Assembly: GCA_037126765.1 (NCBI GenBank)
Contig: JBBCBC010000031.1
Span: 9,619,638-9,683,637 of the forward strand
Length of the DNA stretch: 64,000 bases
Source of the DNA: Stenogyne calaminthoides
Taxonomy: Eukaryota > Streptophyta > Magnoliopsida > Lamiales > Lamiaceae
Direction: 5' to 3'
In this document: positions 25,931 through 37,123 of the stretch, one piece after another
Position numbering within the stretch: the stretch's first letter is position 1
How the letters are laid out: every line of letters begins with the position of its first letter
Translations under genes and position numbers: made by a program
Notes under the pieces: model-generated
The model's database searches: none
What the model was told of the DNA's origin: nothing
What the model saw: the letters and a program-made list of their open reading frames with translations, nothing else

Positions 25931-26505
25931 TTAGTTGAAAAAATAAGGAGACTGCAACACTTCTCTTAGATCAAAGTCACCCCGATCGGGTAATGGAGGG
26001 AAAGACAATGTAGGGAAGGACTGTTGAAACCCCTCCAATAACTGTTCAAATAGGAAGTGGTTAGACCTCGATGAAGACATAAATAGTGGGAGAAAACAAT
26101 AAATAATACGGTTAAGCACATGAAGTATCACGTGTTAAAAATGCTTTAATGGTCACAAAATCAATAAACTGTGATACTTCGCATACTACACCATAAAACT
26201 TCTGCGAACCAAGTTCATAGAAGTATTTTGTCTTTTACACTAAGGTATATAAACTAAAACTAGTTTTGCTGATTAAACCAAATAACAGAGGCCAGAAAGT
26301 GAGGATGCATACATTCTCTAGAATTGGTGTTTCGTATAGTTCAACGAATTTCTCTCTTAGTATTCTGTTCATTTCATCGACATCACACGCATGAGTCCAA
26401 TATGAATCATGAACACCTGCAATCAGTGAACAACCAAGGTAATTCACAGGCCAAGAATTTAGGTTGGGACATTTTAGATATGAAGAGAAAGAGAGAGAGA
26501 GAGAG

Positions 26506-26574
<69 letters not shown>

Positions 26575-29500
26575 CCTGCAAAAGTCAAGCCTGCCTTTCT
26601 GCAAGCAATTGCAGTCATCATCATATGTGAACCATCAAGGGAATGAACGAAGTTTGGAGGAAAAGCTGTTCGTTGCCTCTTAACCATTACCTGCAATAGG
26701 ATTGCAAAATCATCTTTTGAGTAAGAATGAAGATCAGCATTATTTTTTGATAAATTGGCTTGAAGAAGCCAAAATAACATGGACAAACAATCAGATCAAA
26801 TCAAGCAGTTTTAATGGATCCACGGTTTTGAAGGTTACATCTAATTGAATCAAGATGTCTGAAACTACAAAAAGACAAGCTTACCTTTTCTGACTCTCTC
26901 TGGAGAGTCAAAACCTGGAGAGAAGTTTTAATCTGCAGTAACAGTAAAAAAAAGCTCAAAAAAAAAAAGGGAAAAAAGAAAAGAGAAGAGTTCTCCAGGA
27001 AATGCTTAAAAATATGTGATTTTTCTAAATTCTGTAACCCTCACAAGATGTCTTGATGTTTTACGGTAAGGCTGAACCACAGGTAGTCCAAGTGGAGTTG
27101 TCCAACAAACTGGCTCGTTTTCCGATGCAATAACCTGTGGGAGATTTGTAATTTTTGCACATAAAAATATTTAATTAATTCAAGATGATCAGGTTGCACT
27201 TCTATTATCTGCAACACATGATGTCTCTATCAGAGGAATAACAAAGCTTGGGAGATATATTTTAAGGTTAACTTATAAATGAAGGTAAAAAGGATTCAAT
27301 GCAGTAAATTTATGCATGATAATTGATGTATACAGTTATTTGTATTGTGGTATCAAATATGAACGGTAGCTATATGCATTATAAGTTCATTCAGGACTAG
27401 TATGCAGAGAAGATAAATGAGCAAAGATATAAAGAACTTAAGATTTAAACATTGCTTCCACTTGATAATCTAGACTATATAGAACTACAGATACCCAAAA
27501 ATGCATCTCAATGCATAAGAATTACTGGAAATTTCGTACTTACTAAAAAACCGAGCAAATTTGCAATATAAAGAAAAAAAACAATGGTTAATGACACAAA
27601 TAAATATGAATAGGTAGTATTTCATCAATTTTTAAGAACCAATTATTTAGAAATGGTAAAGATGAAAGTTAGAAGTGAACCATATTATAAAAGATAATGA
27701 ATAACATCATCTCATATAAAGTTTAATAACTTCATCTCACTACCCATATACGTGAACACAGTTTTAACGAATAATTTTGTTTCACAAAATAGATCATATT
27801 GGGTTCCCCAGAAAAATCCTTACCCACCTTTGCACATTCTCCGAGCCAGCTCATGATTTTCCTGGCAGCTTCAAACATCTCCCCTAGTGCAGTCAAGGTA
27901 ATCTACCCAGCAACAGCAAACACAAATTAGATATCATGGGAATATTCTCTTTAGTTAACTCATTAAGAAATGCAAAGAAAAATACAAAAAAGGACATATT
28001 TCTTTTTAATATCCACCAACTTCGACATGCTTCCACTGGACGAATGAAAATGCGATATATATTTATAAGCATTTGCTAACAGACATATGGAGTTTGGAAA
28101 GAAACTGATTGATATGACAATTAGCAATTATAGATTGGCAAATACTTCCATGCACCAGTTGCACCATGCAAGTCAAGTGCCTTTTTAAATTGTATATTGT
28201 TTTACTAAAAGATATTGTTTGGTTAGTATTAGTTGTTTTCACTGAACTGTATTAGTTGTTTTCATGGAACAATATTATCTGCGTCGTACTTTTGCTGCAT
28301 AACAGGCTGCACCAAAAATTTCTGCATCATCCCCTATGGCATCACGTTCCTTTAATCTTCTCTTTATCTGATCTCGAGCCCCAATATAGGTTACTCCATA
28401 CACTGATGTCATGACAGTCTGCTTAACCAACTTCCGGTCCACCTGATAATCATCCAAATGTTTTTAATAAAGAAGAGGAGACCACGCTAAAGGAGAAAAA
28501 CGAGGACAAATTTTAATACCAGATCAACCAAAATAAAATCTCATAGACGCATTTCATCACGAGTATTAGTAAGTATTAGAAAAAGTATTTAGCAAAATAT
28601 GGAAAAAATCTAGGCATAACGCATCAAAAGGTCCCTAAACTATTAACTTTTATATCGAATAGGTCCTTAAAACTGTATTTTGGTTTAAAAAAACCCTGAA
28701 TTCTTGAAATTTTATTTCACAAGCTCCCCCAAAATAAAATTTGACGGAATTTTTCAATTTATCTTAATTGTCCTGTTAAATGATATGCATGTTAATTTTA
28801 TTAATATCAAGATATGTTTTGTGCAAGTTGTTTTAACCACAATACTTCAGGCAATGAGTACCTAAGATAGCTTGCAAAAAATACTTTTGCATATAATTAA
28901 AATTAAATAAAGTCGACATGTACATTAATTAATGTGACAATTACAGTGTATCAAAAAATCTATCAATTACGTCTTAATGGAGCTCGTGAAATAAAATTTT
29001 GAAACTTAAAGGGCTTTTTAAAGCAAAAAAAGTTTACGGACCTATCGGAACATAAGATAATAGCTTGAGGAATTTTTTATGCATTATGCCATAAATTTAC
29101 TGACAAAGTTACATTCTAAAATCAATAACTATGACTTCCAGAAAAATACCAAATCTACACAACAGAGAGTTATATGCCTAGCCTCAAACAATGGCACAAA
29201 CCTGATTGACCAATCGTCTTGCTTGCAATGCCTCAGGATATGCTGCAGGATCCTTTTGAGCATCTTCCTTCATGATATCAAGGACCCTGAATAAAAGAAT
29301 GATCAACAAAGTAACAAGTTTAAATACCCTAGTTCTTCATGCATATTCACGGTCAAGGAATAATGATGGACCAACTATGGCCTCAGTATTGCATTTGTTA
29401 GTAATTTCCCAGATCTTATTCTGTAACAAAAAATAAATCTGAAGAGGATTTTCTGAAATGAACTTCAAAAAAGCAAAAAGGTAGTGAGCTTAAACCTTCC

Positions 29501-32500
29501 GTGCAAAGTTCACGATGTCCACTGTATAAGTCTTACAATGCACGAGTGTCACATATTTAGCAAAGATATATAGAGACTAATATTATTTGGAAAACAATCT
29601 AAAATACTCTTCACTTTCTTCTATTTCTAATATATTTTTCTATTCTCTATTATTGTTATATTTAATTAAAAATGGAAAATAATTTATCAACAGCAAAAAG
29701 GATCTAGTATGAAAATATAAAGCGGCTACCTGGCAGCTATTCCTGAGTAAACATCAGCAGGTTTTTCTCCGGTAACCAAATTAACAGCAGCTGCTCCTAG
29801 CTAAATTGGTGACAATGGCAACATCAGTCCAGCTTGACAGTGGAGTCGTAAATAAAGCTTATAAACAATAAAGAAACAGAAAAACTAATAGAATGTAGCA
29901 AGGATAGGACAACTTCATTTGATCAACAGAAAATCTGAACACATGAAAGTTCAGATCTCACACAATAACTTATTTGCCCTCTCAAAGCAGGTGATCATCA
30001 AGAACAGATTACATATCTTTGTCCACTTAACTGATATCTAAACTTTCACTAACAAATTAACTCAAGATATATTCACTTGCTAAATCTTCACTTTAACATG
30101 AACCGATAAACTATTTGAAAAACTGATACTATAGAGCATTGTAGACAGAATAAAGAAAGAAACACACCTTATCTCTACCAAGAGCAGCATAATGCTGTAA
30201 ACCATTGCAGGAACCATCCTAGAAAAACATCAAGTAGAAATGAATCAATGATATCGAAGGAGGCAGATGAAAAAAATATAATAAGCCATTCTTTAGTTAA
30301 CTACTATATGTGCATAGCAATAGAATTGCCTTGGAAACATTCACAAACTGCTTCAACAGAAAACAAACCTGAAAGGAACAAGACCACAGTTCAATGAACT
30401 TTCAGGTATTAAGACATTTGGTCCCATTTCCAAACCACCTTTGTTCAGATTTATACTTTCAAAATGAAAAATCATGTTTGTTTGCTTTGTTTTTCTCTGA
30501 AAATCCTCGTTTCACTAACACATCCTACAAGAGAATATCTCAAACATTCAATTCAAAATACACAATTGGGGCCACCACCATCATCAAATTTGCTTGTGCA
30601 TTCAAATGACCCACCACTACCAACTAATTCATTATATTGTACTACATAAATGAATCTCTTAAAACATACAACCAAATACACGTTCATTTTCATCAACTCT
30701 TTTTAGTGAATATATAAAAAGTATACCCAACTGAACAAAATCTCATGTTCACATCCGAATAATTGTCACATTACAAACATTAAACAAACTTCCAATTTTT
30801 CACAGTAGAACAAATACATCCCAAATTCTCAATAGAAATGAAAATTCCCACTAGAAATTAGACCAAAATGAACCCCAACAATCTAAAAAATCATGCAAAA
30901 AACTTGCCAATTTTTTTTAGCTAATCGAGATTAGTTAACAACAAATAACACATATTCTTCTAATACATAAAAATAGATGTAAACAGTAGCAGGACATCAC
31001 TAGTTCTTTGAAAACGATATAAATCCCCCTTACATACAAGTAGGGAGTTTTTTTTTTTTTTCTGATGTGTCGTCTTCTATTTCAATTTGATGATGTCTCG
31101 CATTCTTAGAAAGTGCGTCTCTAAGTGTCGTTATATAATGAGATGGTGTGTCAATAATTAATGAGCACTGAATATCATTATGTTTAATAGTTTTAATTTA
31201 AATTTTTTAAGAAACAAAAAAAGGAAAGAAGTGATATAAGATTAGAGAAACATTTGACTATTTTAATAAGCTCATTATCTCTAATATTTATATGACAATT
31301 ATATTAGTTAGTTAGTTAATTATGTATACAATTTATTATCAAATGAATTTTTTATATATGATTTTGTAAACTTACGATAGGTTAATTCAAAATAAAACAA
31401 GAAATTGAATTATTTCTTTGACCGTATCCACTTTTAAAAAATATTGCAACAATGTACAATTCATATTTTGCATATTTACAATATACACATAAATGATTTT
31501 TAATTATTTAACATATAATATATTATTAATATTGACTCTTTTGAAAATCCGCGTAAACGCGGGCACTATACTAGTGTTAAAGCATATGAAGTGCAGTCTT
31601 CCACCATAGCAATGGTTTGTTAGACCAATTGATAGCAAGAGACAATTTAGTAAAAAAGAAAACTATGTTGAAACACTACCTGATGCACTGGAATATGAGA
31701 TTTAGTTGCCTCAGGGGACGGACTTCTTAGGGCTTCAGCAAGATTAATACACGCTGCCAAACATTGAAAAGGATCTTCTGCACTTAACCACCAGCGCGTT
31801 CCTTCAAGTGGTCTATCAGCAGAATCAAATATATCATCCAAGTGATTCTCAGTAAAAGCTAATCGACCATCAAGAGATAATTTATCGACCCCATTGGCAA
31901 ATAAATTGGCCAAGTGTATCTTGAGCCAGCGCAAGCCCGACTCTCCAAGAGGTCGTCCCTCTGAAAACTCTAGGATACCCCTACAAATGTCGGAACCCAG
32001 ATGGTTCAAGTGTGGGTGCATGGGGTATGCACGCCCACGAAAATCGACATTGTGTGGATAGAAAAACCCTTCTTCGTCTTTCATTTTTCGTGCAACCTGA
32101 CCAATATCAAGATGATGTCATCACATAGTATCAACCAAATAGCATATGGACATAGAGTTGGCCTTATGTAAAACAGTTTTACAGTATGATTAGTTCACAA
32201 CTATCACTTTATAGTTTATAGTATATTAGTATAACTAATACTTTTGAATGAAATGAAACAACTAAGCCTGACAAAGTAATACTCCCTACGTCCCACTATA
32301 ATTGTCTCGCTTTCCTTTTATGGACGTCCTATTATAACTTTCCCATTCCATAAAAGGAAAAAGTAACTCCACTACCCATAATTTTTATCCTCACTTTTCA
32401 CACAATACTACAAAAAATGCCACTCACTACTCCACATACCCTTTTCCTCTCTCCCAATACCCAAAACTACCCTCAATTTTTATTATTTTATTATTATTCC

Positions 32501-35500
32501 TTAAACAATTCAACCAAAAGAAGTGGGACAAATACAATGGGACGGAGGGAGTATGTTTTAATGAAAAAATTAATATTATTTAAAAATACATACAGAATGC
32601 AAAACAATTGCAGGGTAAAACTGGTTATATAAACGTTGCCATGTACATAAGATGAGATTATGAAAAATAATCTTACAGCCAGTTTGAGTTCTGTATCACA
32701 ACGTTGTGAATGCCGTTCGCTGTTTTCTTTCTTGATATTTTTAACTTTCCATTTCCACTTCTTAAGTAATGTTTCATCATCTTCACCTGGCGCCACTGGC
32801 AAGGGGATCTTGAAAAAAAGAGGATATTGAAAACATCTAATGTTATGATGGAGCGAATATTCGAATAACCAAATCAGGTTCGGTGAAATAGTGAATCTGA
32901 AAACATCATCAGATACTGAGGAAAAATAATAAAGATTGAAATTAACATACATCACTGCGGTCAACTAAGTCTCCAAGACAACCTCCACTGGCCCATATTC
33001 TGTCAATGATGTGGAGTACTCTCTTATTCACTCTCCATCTTGTGTTTCCAAGAGTATCCAGTGCCTGGAAAAAACAGATATATTTAAACGTAAAGATCGG
33101 TTATTCCTTCCCCAAAGAATCATAAATTACAAACCTCAAAAACTGGTTTCAATTGTTCCCTAGGAGCCCTCTTAACTGTGTCACGTTGTTGGCGTGCTCC
33201 ATGTGTGCGCATTACATACGAAGGCAGAAAAAAATATGCACCTTTGTCATACCTATTAAAAAAGACCCATGAAGGGTAATTAGAAATAGAAAATTGACAT
33301 TTGATCCAATTGAAACCCAAACAAAGACATGATAATTGATAGCCAATAATTCCTATCAAGATACTAGTTCAGAACAAATATGAGCAGCCTAAAATAAACT
33401 CCATAGTTAAGGATTTCCGAGAAGGCGTAGACTATTAAGCATTATAGTGATAAAAAACAGATGTCAAAGTTCCCCAAAAAAAAATTTGCAAATCACTTTC
33501 TTTCCCATATGCCTTTAACAAATCTGAATCAATCCTACCAAAAATATCAGTTGAGTTGCCACACCCGTTATCTATCTCTTCCCCTGGCTGTAGATTTAAT
33601 CACCTATTTTATTAGTCAGACAAAAAGCTAATGCTGGCATCAGAATTCAGAAGTATAGCAGACAATTTTAGAATCTACAACTACCTCCCAGAAAAAAGGC
33701 AATAAACATCCTACACAGGGTAGAACCTTAAAACAGTGGATCCCTTTGAGAAGTGTCCCTTCCCCACACACACACTAAAAAAACACAGAGAAGAGGCAGA
33801 AAAAGTAAAGAAAGGAACACAAAAAACTATCATATATTATAAGTAATATGAAGATCCAATTTAAAGAAAAAACAATAATCAAACACTTATTATAGCAACC
33901 AATTACAGAGATCATTCATAAATAACTGAATGCGCATCTGAAAACATGGGTGGGGAAGAAGAACTGAGTTATTATACCCTGTCCACTTGACTGGAGGCAC
34001 TAGCATTGGCATATATGGGATGACCATGTGCCTAGCCTGTAAAAGAGGGGGGTGGGGGGTGGGGGTGGGGGTGACATTAGAATCTACAAAGTAGAGATAA
34101 GGAATAAAATGAGTAAGTCAACCTAGACTTCTTTCATTTTTAGATTGACTTTACCTACTTCAATATCTAGAATGAGGCAGAGGGGAAAAAAAATTAACTT
34201 ACAGTTCTTTCAAGACCCTTACGAATAAGAGGATCACCTTGGATAACACCATATCTTCTGTTGCACCCCCTGTTATAAGAGTGAACTAGTGAAAACCGCC
34301 CAATACTTGAAATAAAATAAAAAGAAGGTGGATTATCCCATACTTAATATCTTTTCCTGTTCTAGAAGTGTGTACAAATGCGGGCCTAATATCCGGTGGA
34401 CCCTCTGCTGACTGATTTGCTGGTGGTTGTATATATGCTACCTCTATAATCAACTCAAGGAGACGGCTTCCCACCTTTGCCCTAGCTTCTTGGCCCCAAG
34501 GCTGGAAGTCAATTTGTTTATTCACTAATTGATGCACAGCTCTAAGCTTTTGCTTTTTCATCAAAGTCGTGACCCTCTGTCTAATTTTTTCTTGTTCTTG
34601 AATATTTGCATCAGATTGATCTCCTTCCTTTTGTGTATCTTTCACAACTTTTTTCTTCTTAGTTTTCTCCAAAAAATAATGTATTCTCACCTAATCCATC
34701 AGAAAAGTGGTAAGAATCAGTCCTAAGTGCAATACATGGAGTATAACTAGTAAAGGATGATTTGATGAATTTTAAAGGGTTGAATGTCAAATACATAACA
34801 TTTCATTAGCCAATTTAATAATGCAAATGTATTCAAAAAGTGTTGCAGTTTGAATTCTAAAACAAGAAGGAAAGAACAGCTCTCTACTAACAACTAACTT
34901 TGTCAGATCAAAAAAAAAAAAAGAAGGAAAGAAAGAACAGCTCTAACTGGTTGCTCAAATCACATACCAGCCAATGATATGGTTGGTATGCATGAAGCTA
35001 TTTCAAGGGAATAAAATAAGAATAGTTTACTTCAACATTTCATCAAAGCGAATAAAGGTCACCATAGACCATACTATTCCTTGTATTTTATGAATGAAAC
35101 ATAAAGAAGGGAGTAAGTCTTCAGCATAATTCCAAATTTAAACTCTTGATTTCACACCTATACGACAGGGTATACAATCCTTTTCTGTATATATAGTTCT
35201 AACAAATTACTTGCCAGCTCCCAACCACATGTATTTTCCACATTTCTTTTTTATTTTTTCCCAACAGAACATGACTCCCATAAGAGACGTCAATATGATC
35301 GGGAGGCTTACTTGATTATAAAACATACAGGTACACGAAAACCATAAATTAGTTTTATCATTGCTAACCACCAGGACAAAGTCTTGTATGCACCAGGTAC
35401 ACTGTGCAACTCACGTGCATTTCTAAACAATATTAGTTGTTTTCACTCTACATTATTAGTTGTTTTCACTGAATAAAACTAGTTTTCATTGGACAATATT

Positions 35501-36591
35501 AGTTGTGCACCAGTGCAATAGGTGTACAAGAGATCAACCATAACTTGTAATGTAATTGACGTTCTCCCCAATACTAATTAAGAAACTAAAACTAACATGT
35601 TATACTCGAATAAACTTTATTTCCATATTATAACTATTCAAATTATCAAACAAGATGAGCTAGTTTCTTTGATAACCAACCTCCTGTTCAATTGCTTCCC
35701 CGATCATACAAGCAGCCTGTACAACTCTGGCACTTCCATGCTCCCCTCCAGTCATCAGCAGCCCCATTAGCTTATGCATTGTAATAACAGCCATCATATC
35801 TGCAGGTAGCTGATCGAAGTACTTCGCATAAGCTGCTTTACTCTTCCCTTCCCTAATAAACTCCTGCTCTTTCTCAATCTTATCCCTTAAAGGCTCAAAC
35901 CACCCCAGAAACAAAGACTTCAATACGGCAAATTCGGAGCCAATTTCTGCTCACACATGTCATTCAAAAGCTCTCTGTACTCTTTTGCTGCCTGTTCCCA
36001 CGCCTGCGTTTCGAGCTTCACTTGCCTTCTTTTAAGTGCTCTGTACTTATCACTCCCTAATCTAACATTTCTGTCGTTTCTCCACCGCTTATAATACTGC
36101 CTCTTCTCCTCTTTTCTCACCTCAGTTAACAGTTCTTTAACCTCATCAGGAACAGCCACTTGATTAACATTATTATCCTCCTCCATGTTAGTGTGTGATG
36201 CCGCCATCTCCACCGCCTCCGCCATACTCGCGTAGCTCCTAAAGCTCAATCCATTAAAATTCATTTGCTTCCTCTCAGAAACCGGGAATAATTCATCTCG
36301 ACCGGGTTTCTGAAAGCCGATGGCACTGAGCTCAAACAGTTGCCTAAACTTAGGTTTATCCGTACTTACAAAATCATGGCTGGATTCGAGAAAGCTGCGA
36401 GTGGCGGTGAGTGGCAGGGATCGACGTAGCTTCGGTGAGTTCCTTGAACCGATTTGCGTAGCTATATTTCTCCACATAACTGTGGAATTCTTCTGTGGGT
36501 TGAGGATGAATACTGGATTTTGAAATGGTGGGATACTTGAATTATCAACTTTGAAGCTCAATGAAATGGGGGTTTTGCTGCTGCACATCAA
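25931..36591 (-). CDS. RPOT2: Phage-type organellar RNA polymerase (RPOT2 / RpoTmp type), one frameshift
   Basis: A single-subunit T7-like RNA polymerase imported into mitochondria and probably plastids. Eighteen exons: 35681-36591, 34344-34690, 34203-34257, 33978-34036, 33135-33252, 32951-33064, 32677-32808, 31680-32096, 30168-30218, 29730-29800, 29202-29286, 28290-28442, 27828-27902, 27045-27134, 26885-26932, 26576-26690, 26313-26416 and 25931-26041. Total 3056 bases, one short of 1019 codons; counting residues as if uninterrupted, DGSCNGLQHY carries the first catalytic Asp (719), RKLVKQTVMTSVYG the Lys (794) and Tyr (802), and VHDSYW the second Asp (951). The protein ends in SPYFFN. The N-terminal extension before a second Met (residue 39, MWRNIA) is typical of RPOT2 rather than RPOT1 or RPOT3. 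Length is normal for the family (about 1000). The missing base is at 35920-35925. Confidence 0.93.
26484..26574. repeat. (GA)n microsatellite in a short RPOT2 intron
   Basis: About 90 bp of almost pure GA, with two GGGG/GGA interruptions. On the transcribed strand it is (TC)n and begins at the splice donor of exon 16. The intron (26417-26575) is only 159 bp, so the repeat makes up more than half of it. Confidence 0.9.
28148..28279. mobile_element. MITE family B copy beside RPOT2 exon 12
   Basis: Starts CATGCACCAGTTGCACCATG and contains repeats of TATTAGTTGTTTTCA(C/T). Its right end lies about 10 bases from the exon 12 splice donor at 28288-28289. Confidence 0.55.
28613..29090. mobile_element. 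Long inverted-repeat element in RPOT2 intron
   Basis: The left end reads GGCATAACGCATCAAAAGGT and the right end reads, inverted, GGCATAATGCATAAAAAATT. Further inside, 'GTCCCTAAACTATTA' pairs with 'TAATAGCTTGAGG'-like sequence and 'AAATTTTATTTCACAAGCTC' pairs with GCTCGTGAAATAAAATTTT. About 480 bp, non-coding. Confidence 0.65.
31041..31574 (+). mobile_element. Helitron-like element, 3' end clear, 5' end approximate
   Basis: The 3' terminus has the Helitron signature: hairpin CCGCGTAAACGCGG (31549-31562), then about eight bases, then CTAG (31571-31574) followed by T. The 5' boundary is a guess at a TC preceded by a T-run near 31041. No coding sequence remains. It lies in the 1.46-kb RPOT2 intron between exons 8 and 9. 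Confidence 0.5.
32157..32640. mobile_element. MITE family A, copy 5, interrupted by a Stowaway (RPOT2 intron)
   Basis: Left half GTTGGCCTTATGTAAAACAG...; right half ...AATGCAAAACAATTGCAGGG followed by TAAAACTGG. A Stowaway at 32282-32551 separates the halves. Confidence 0.75.
32282..32551. mobile_element. Stowaway-type MITE nested in family A element
   Basis: Ends CTCCCTACGTCCCACTAT and ATGGGACGGAGGGAG with TA on both sides (32280-32281, 32552-32553). 270 bp. Confidence 0.9.
34883..34922 (+). mobile_element. Severely 5'-truncated SINE
   Basis: Only the tail CTACTAACAACTAACTTTGT plus CAGATC and an A-run remain, matching the 3' end of the SINE at 22330-22517. It is bounded by direct repeats GAAGGAAAGAACAGCTC (34866-34882) and a near copy right after the A-run, as expected of target-primed reverse transcription that stopped early. 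Confidence 0.7.
35387..35529. mobile_element. MITE family B copy (RPOT2 intron 1)
   Basis: Left end GTATGCACCAGGTACACTGT, right end GTGCACCAGTGCAATAGGTG, with three internal copies of ATTAGTTGTTTTCACT-like sequence. Confidence 0.55.
35920..35925 (-). other. One-base frameshift in RPOT2 exon 1
   Basis: The frame reads CEQKLAPNLPY and then TGA at 35920-35922. The next frame begins at 35923 and continues KSLFLGWFEPLRDKIEK. Family members read straight through this point with one residue between. One base is missing in or beside TT. All 18 exons otherwise keep phase. Confidence 0.9.
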
Positions 36592-37123
36592 ATTGGCGAA
36601 ATAAAATTATGCAGGCGAGCCAAATGTATGATTTTAAAACTGAACATGAGAAATTAAACAGAATGATCGATTGAAGAACCAGATTTTTTTTTCAGCAAAG
36701 AACCAGAAATTTACAGTGAAGAATCTGAAGATCGAAGAAACAGAAAAGGACACATTTCGTATTATCAATGGCCGACTTTAAACCCTCCTAAAACCTTGTG
36801 GTCTACAGTTGGGCTTAATGTGCATTTGGGCCGTTTTAATTTGGACCAGTTTAATGGGCTGAAATTACTAGAAGGCCCAATGAATAACGACAAAATTTGT
36901 TAGGCAAAAGGTGAAGAAGGAAGGAAAAGCAATTAACGACGGCGCCGTTTATCGTAGGAGTCACCGTTCACGCGCAGGTTAGCACTCACCGCCGTTCGAA
37001 ATTTCTCGCAGTGGAGGCGGTTGCCTAGGGTTCCGCCTAATCCAGCGTCGCACGCTCATAACTATACGCACACACATATAATAGATATATAGAGGAAGAT
37101 AATTTTGATTTGCGAAACTGCAA
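36592..37123. promoter_or_regulatory. Shared divergent promoter of RPOT2 and the BIM gene
   Basis: The two start codons are 532 bp apart and point away from each other. Four site II-type motifs cluster in the middle: TGGGCT 36810-36815, TGGGCC 36827-36832, TGGGCT 36855-36860 and GGCCCA 36874-36879. Such clusters are frequent before plant genes for mitochondrial and ribosomal proteins. A TATA-like ATAATAGATATATAGAGG lies at about 37078-37095 on the BIM side. Confidence 0.6.

Noticed and set aside
26324..26683. Open frames in three readings with long Arg-Glu or Leu-Ser repeats
   Set aside because: They are translations of the (GA)n microsatellite in an RPOT2 intron, not genes.
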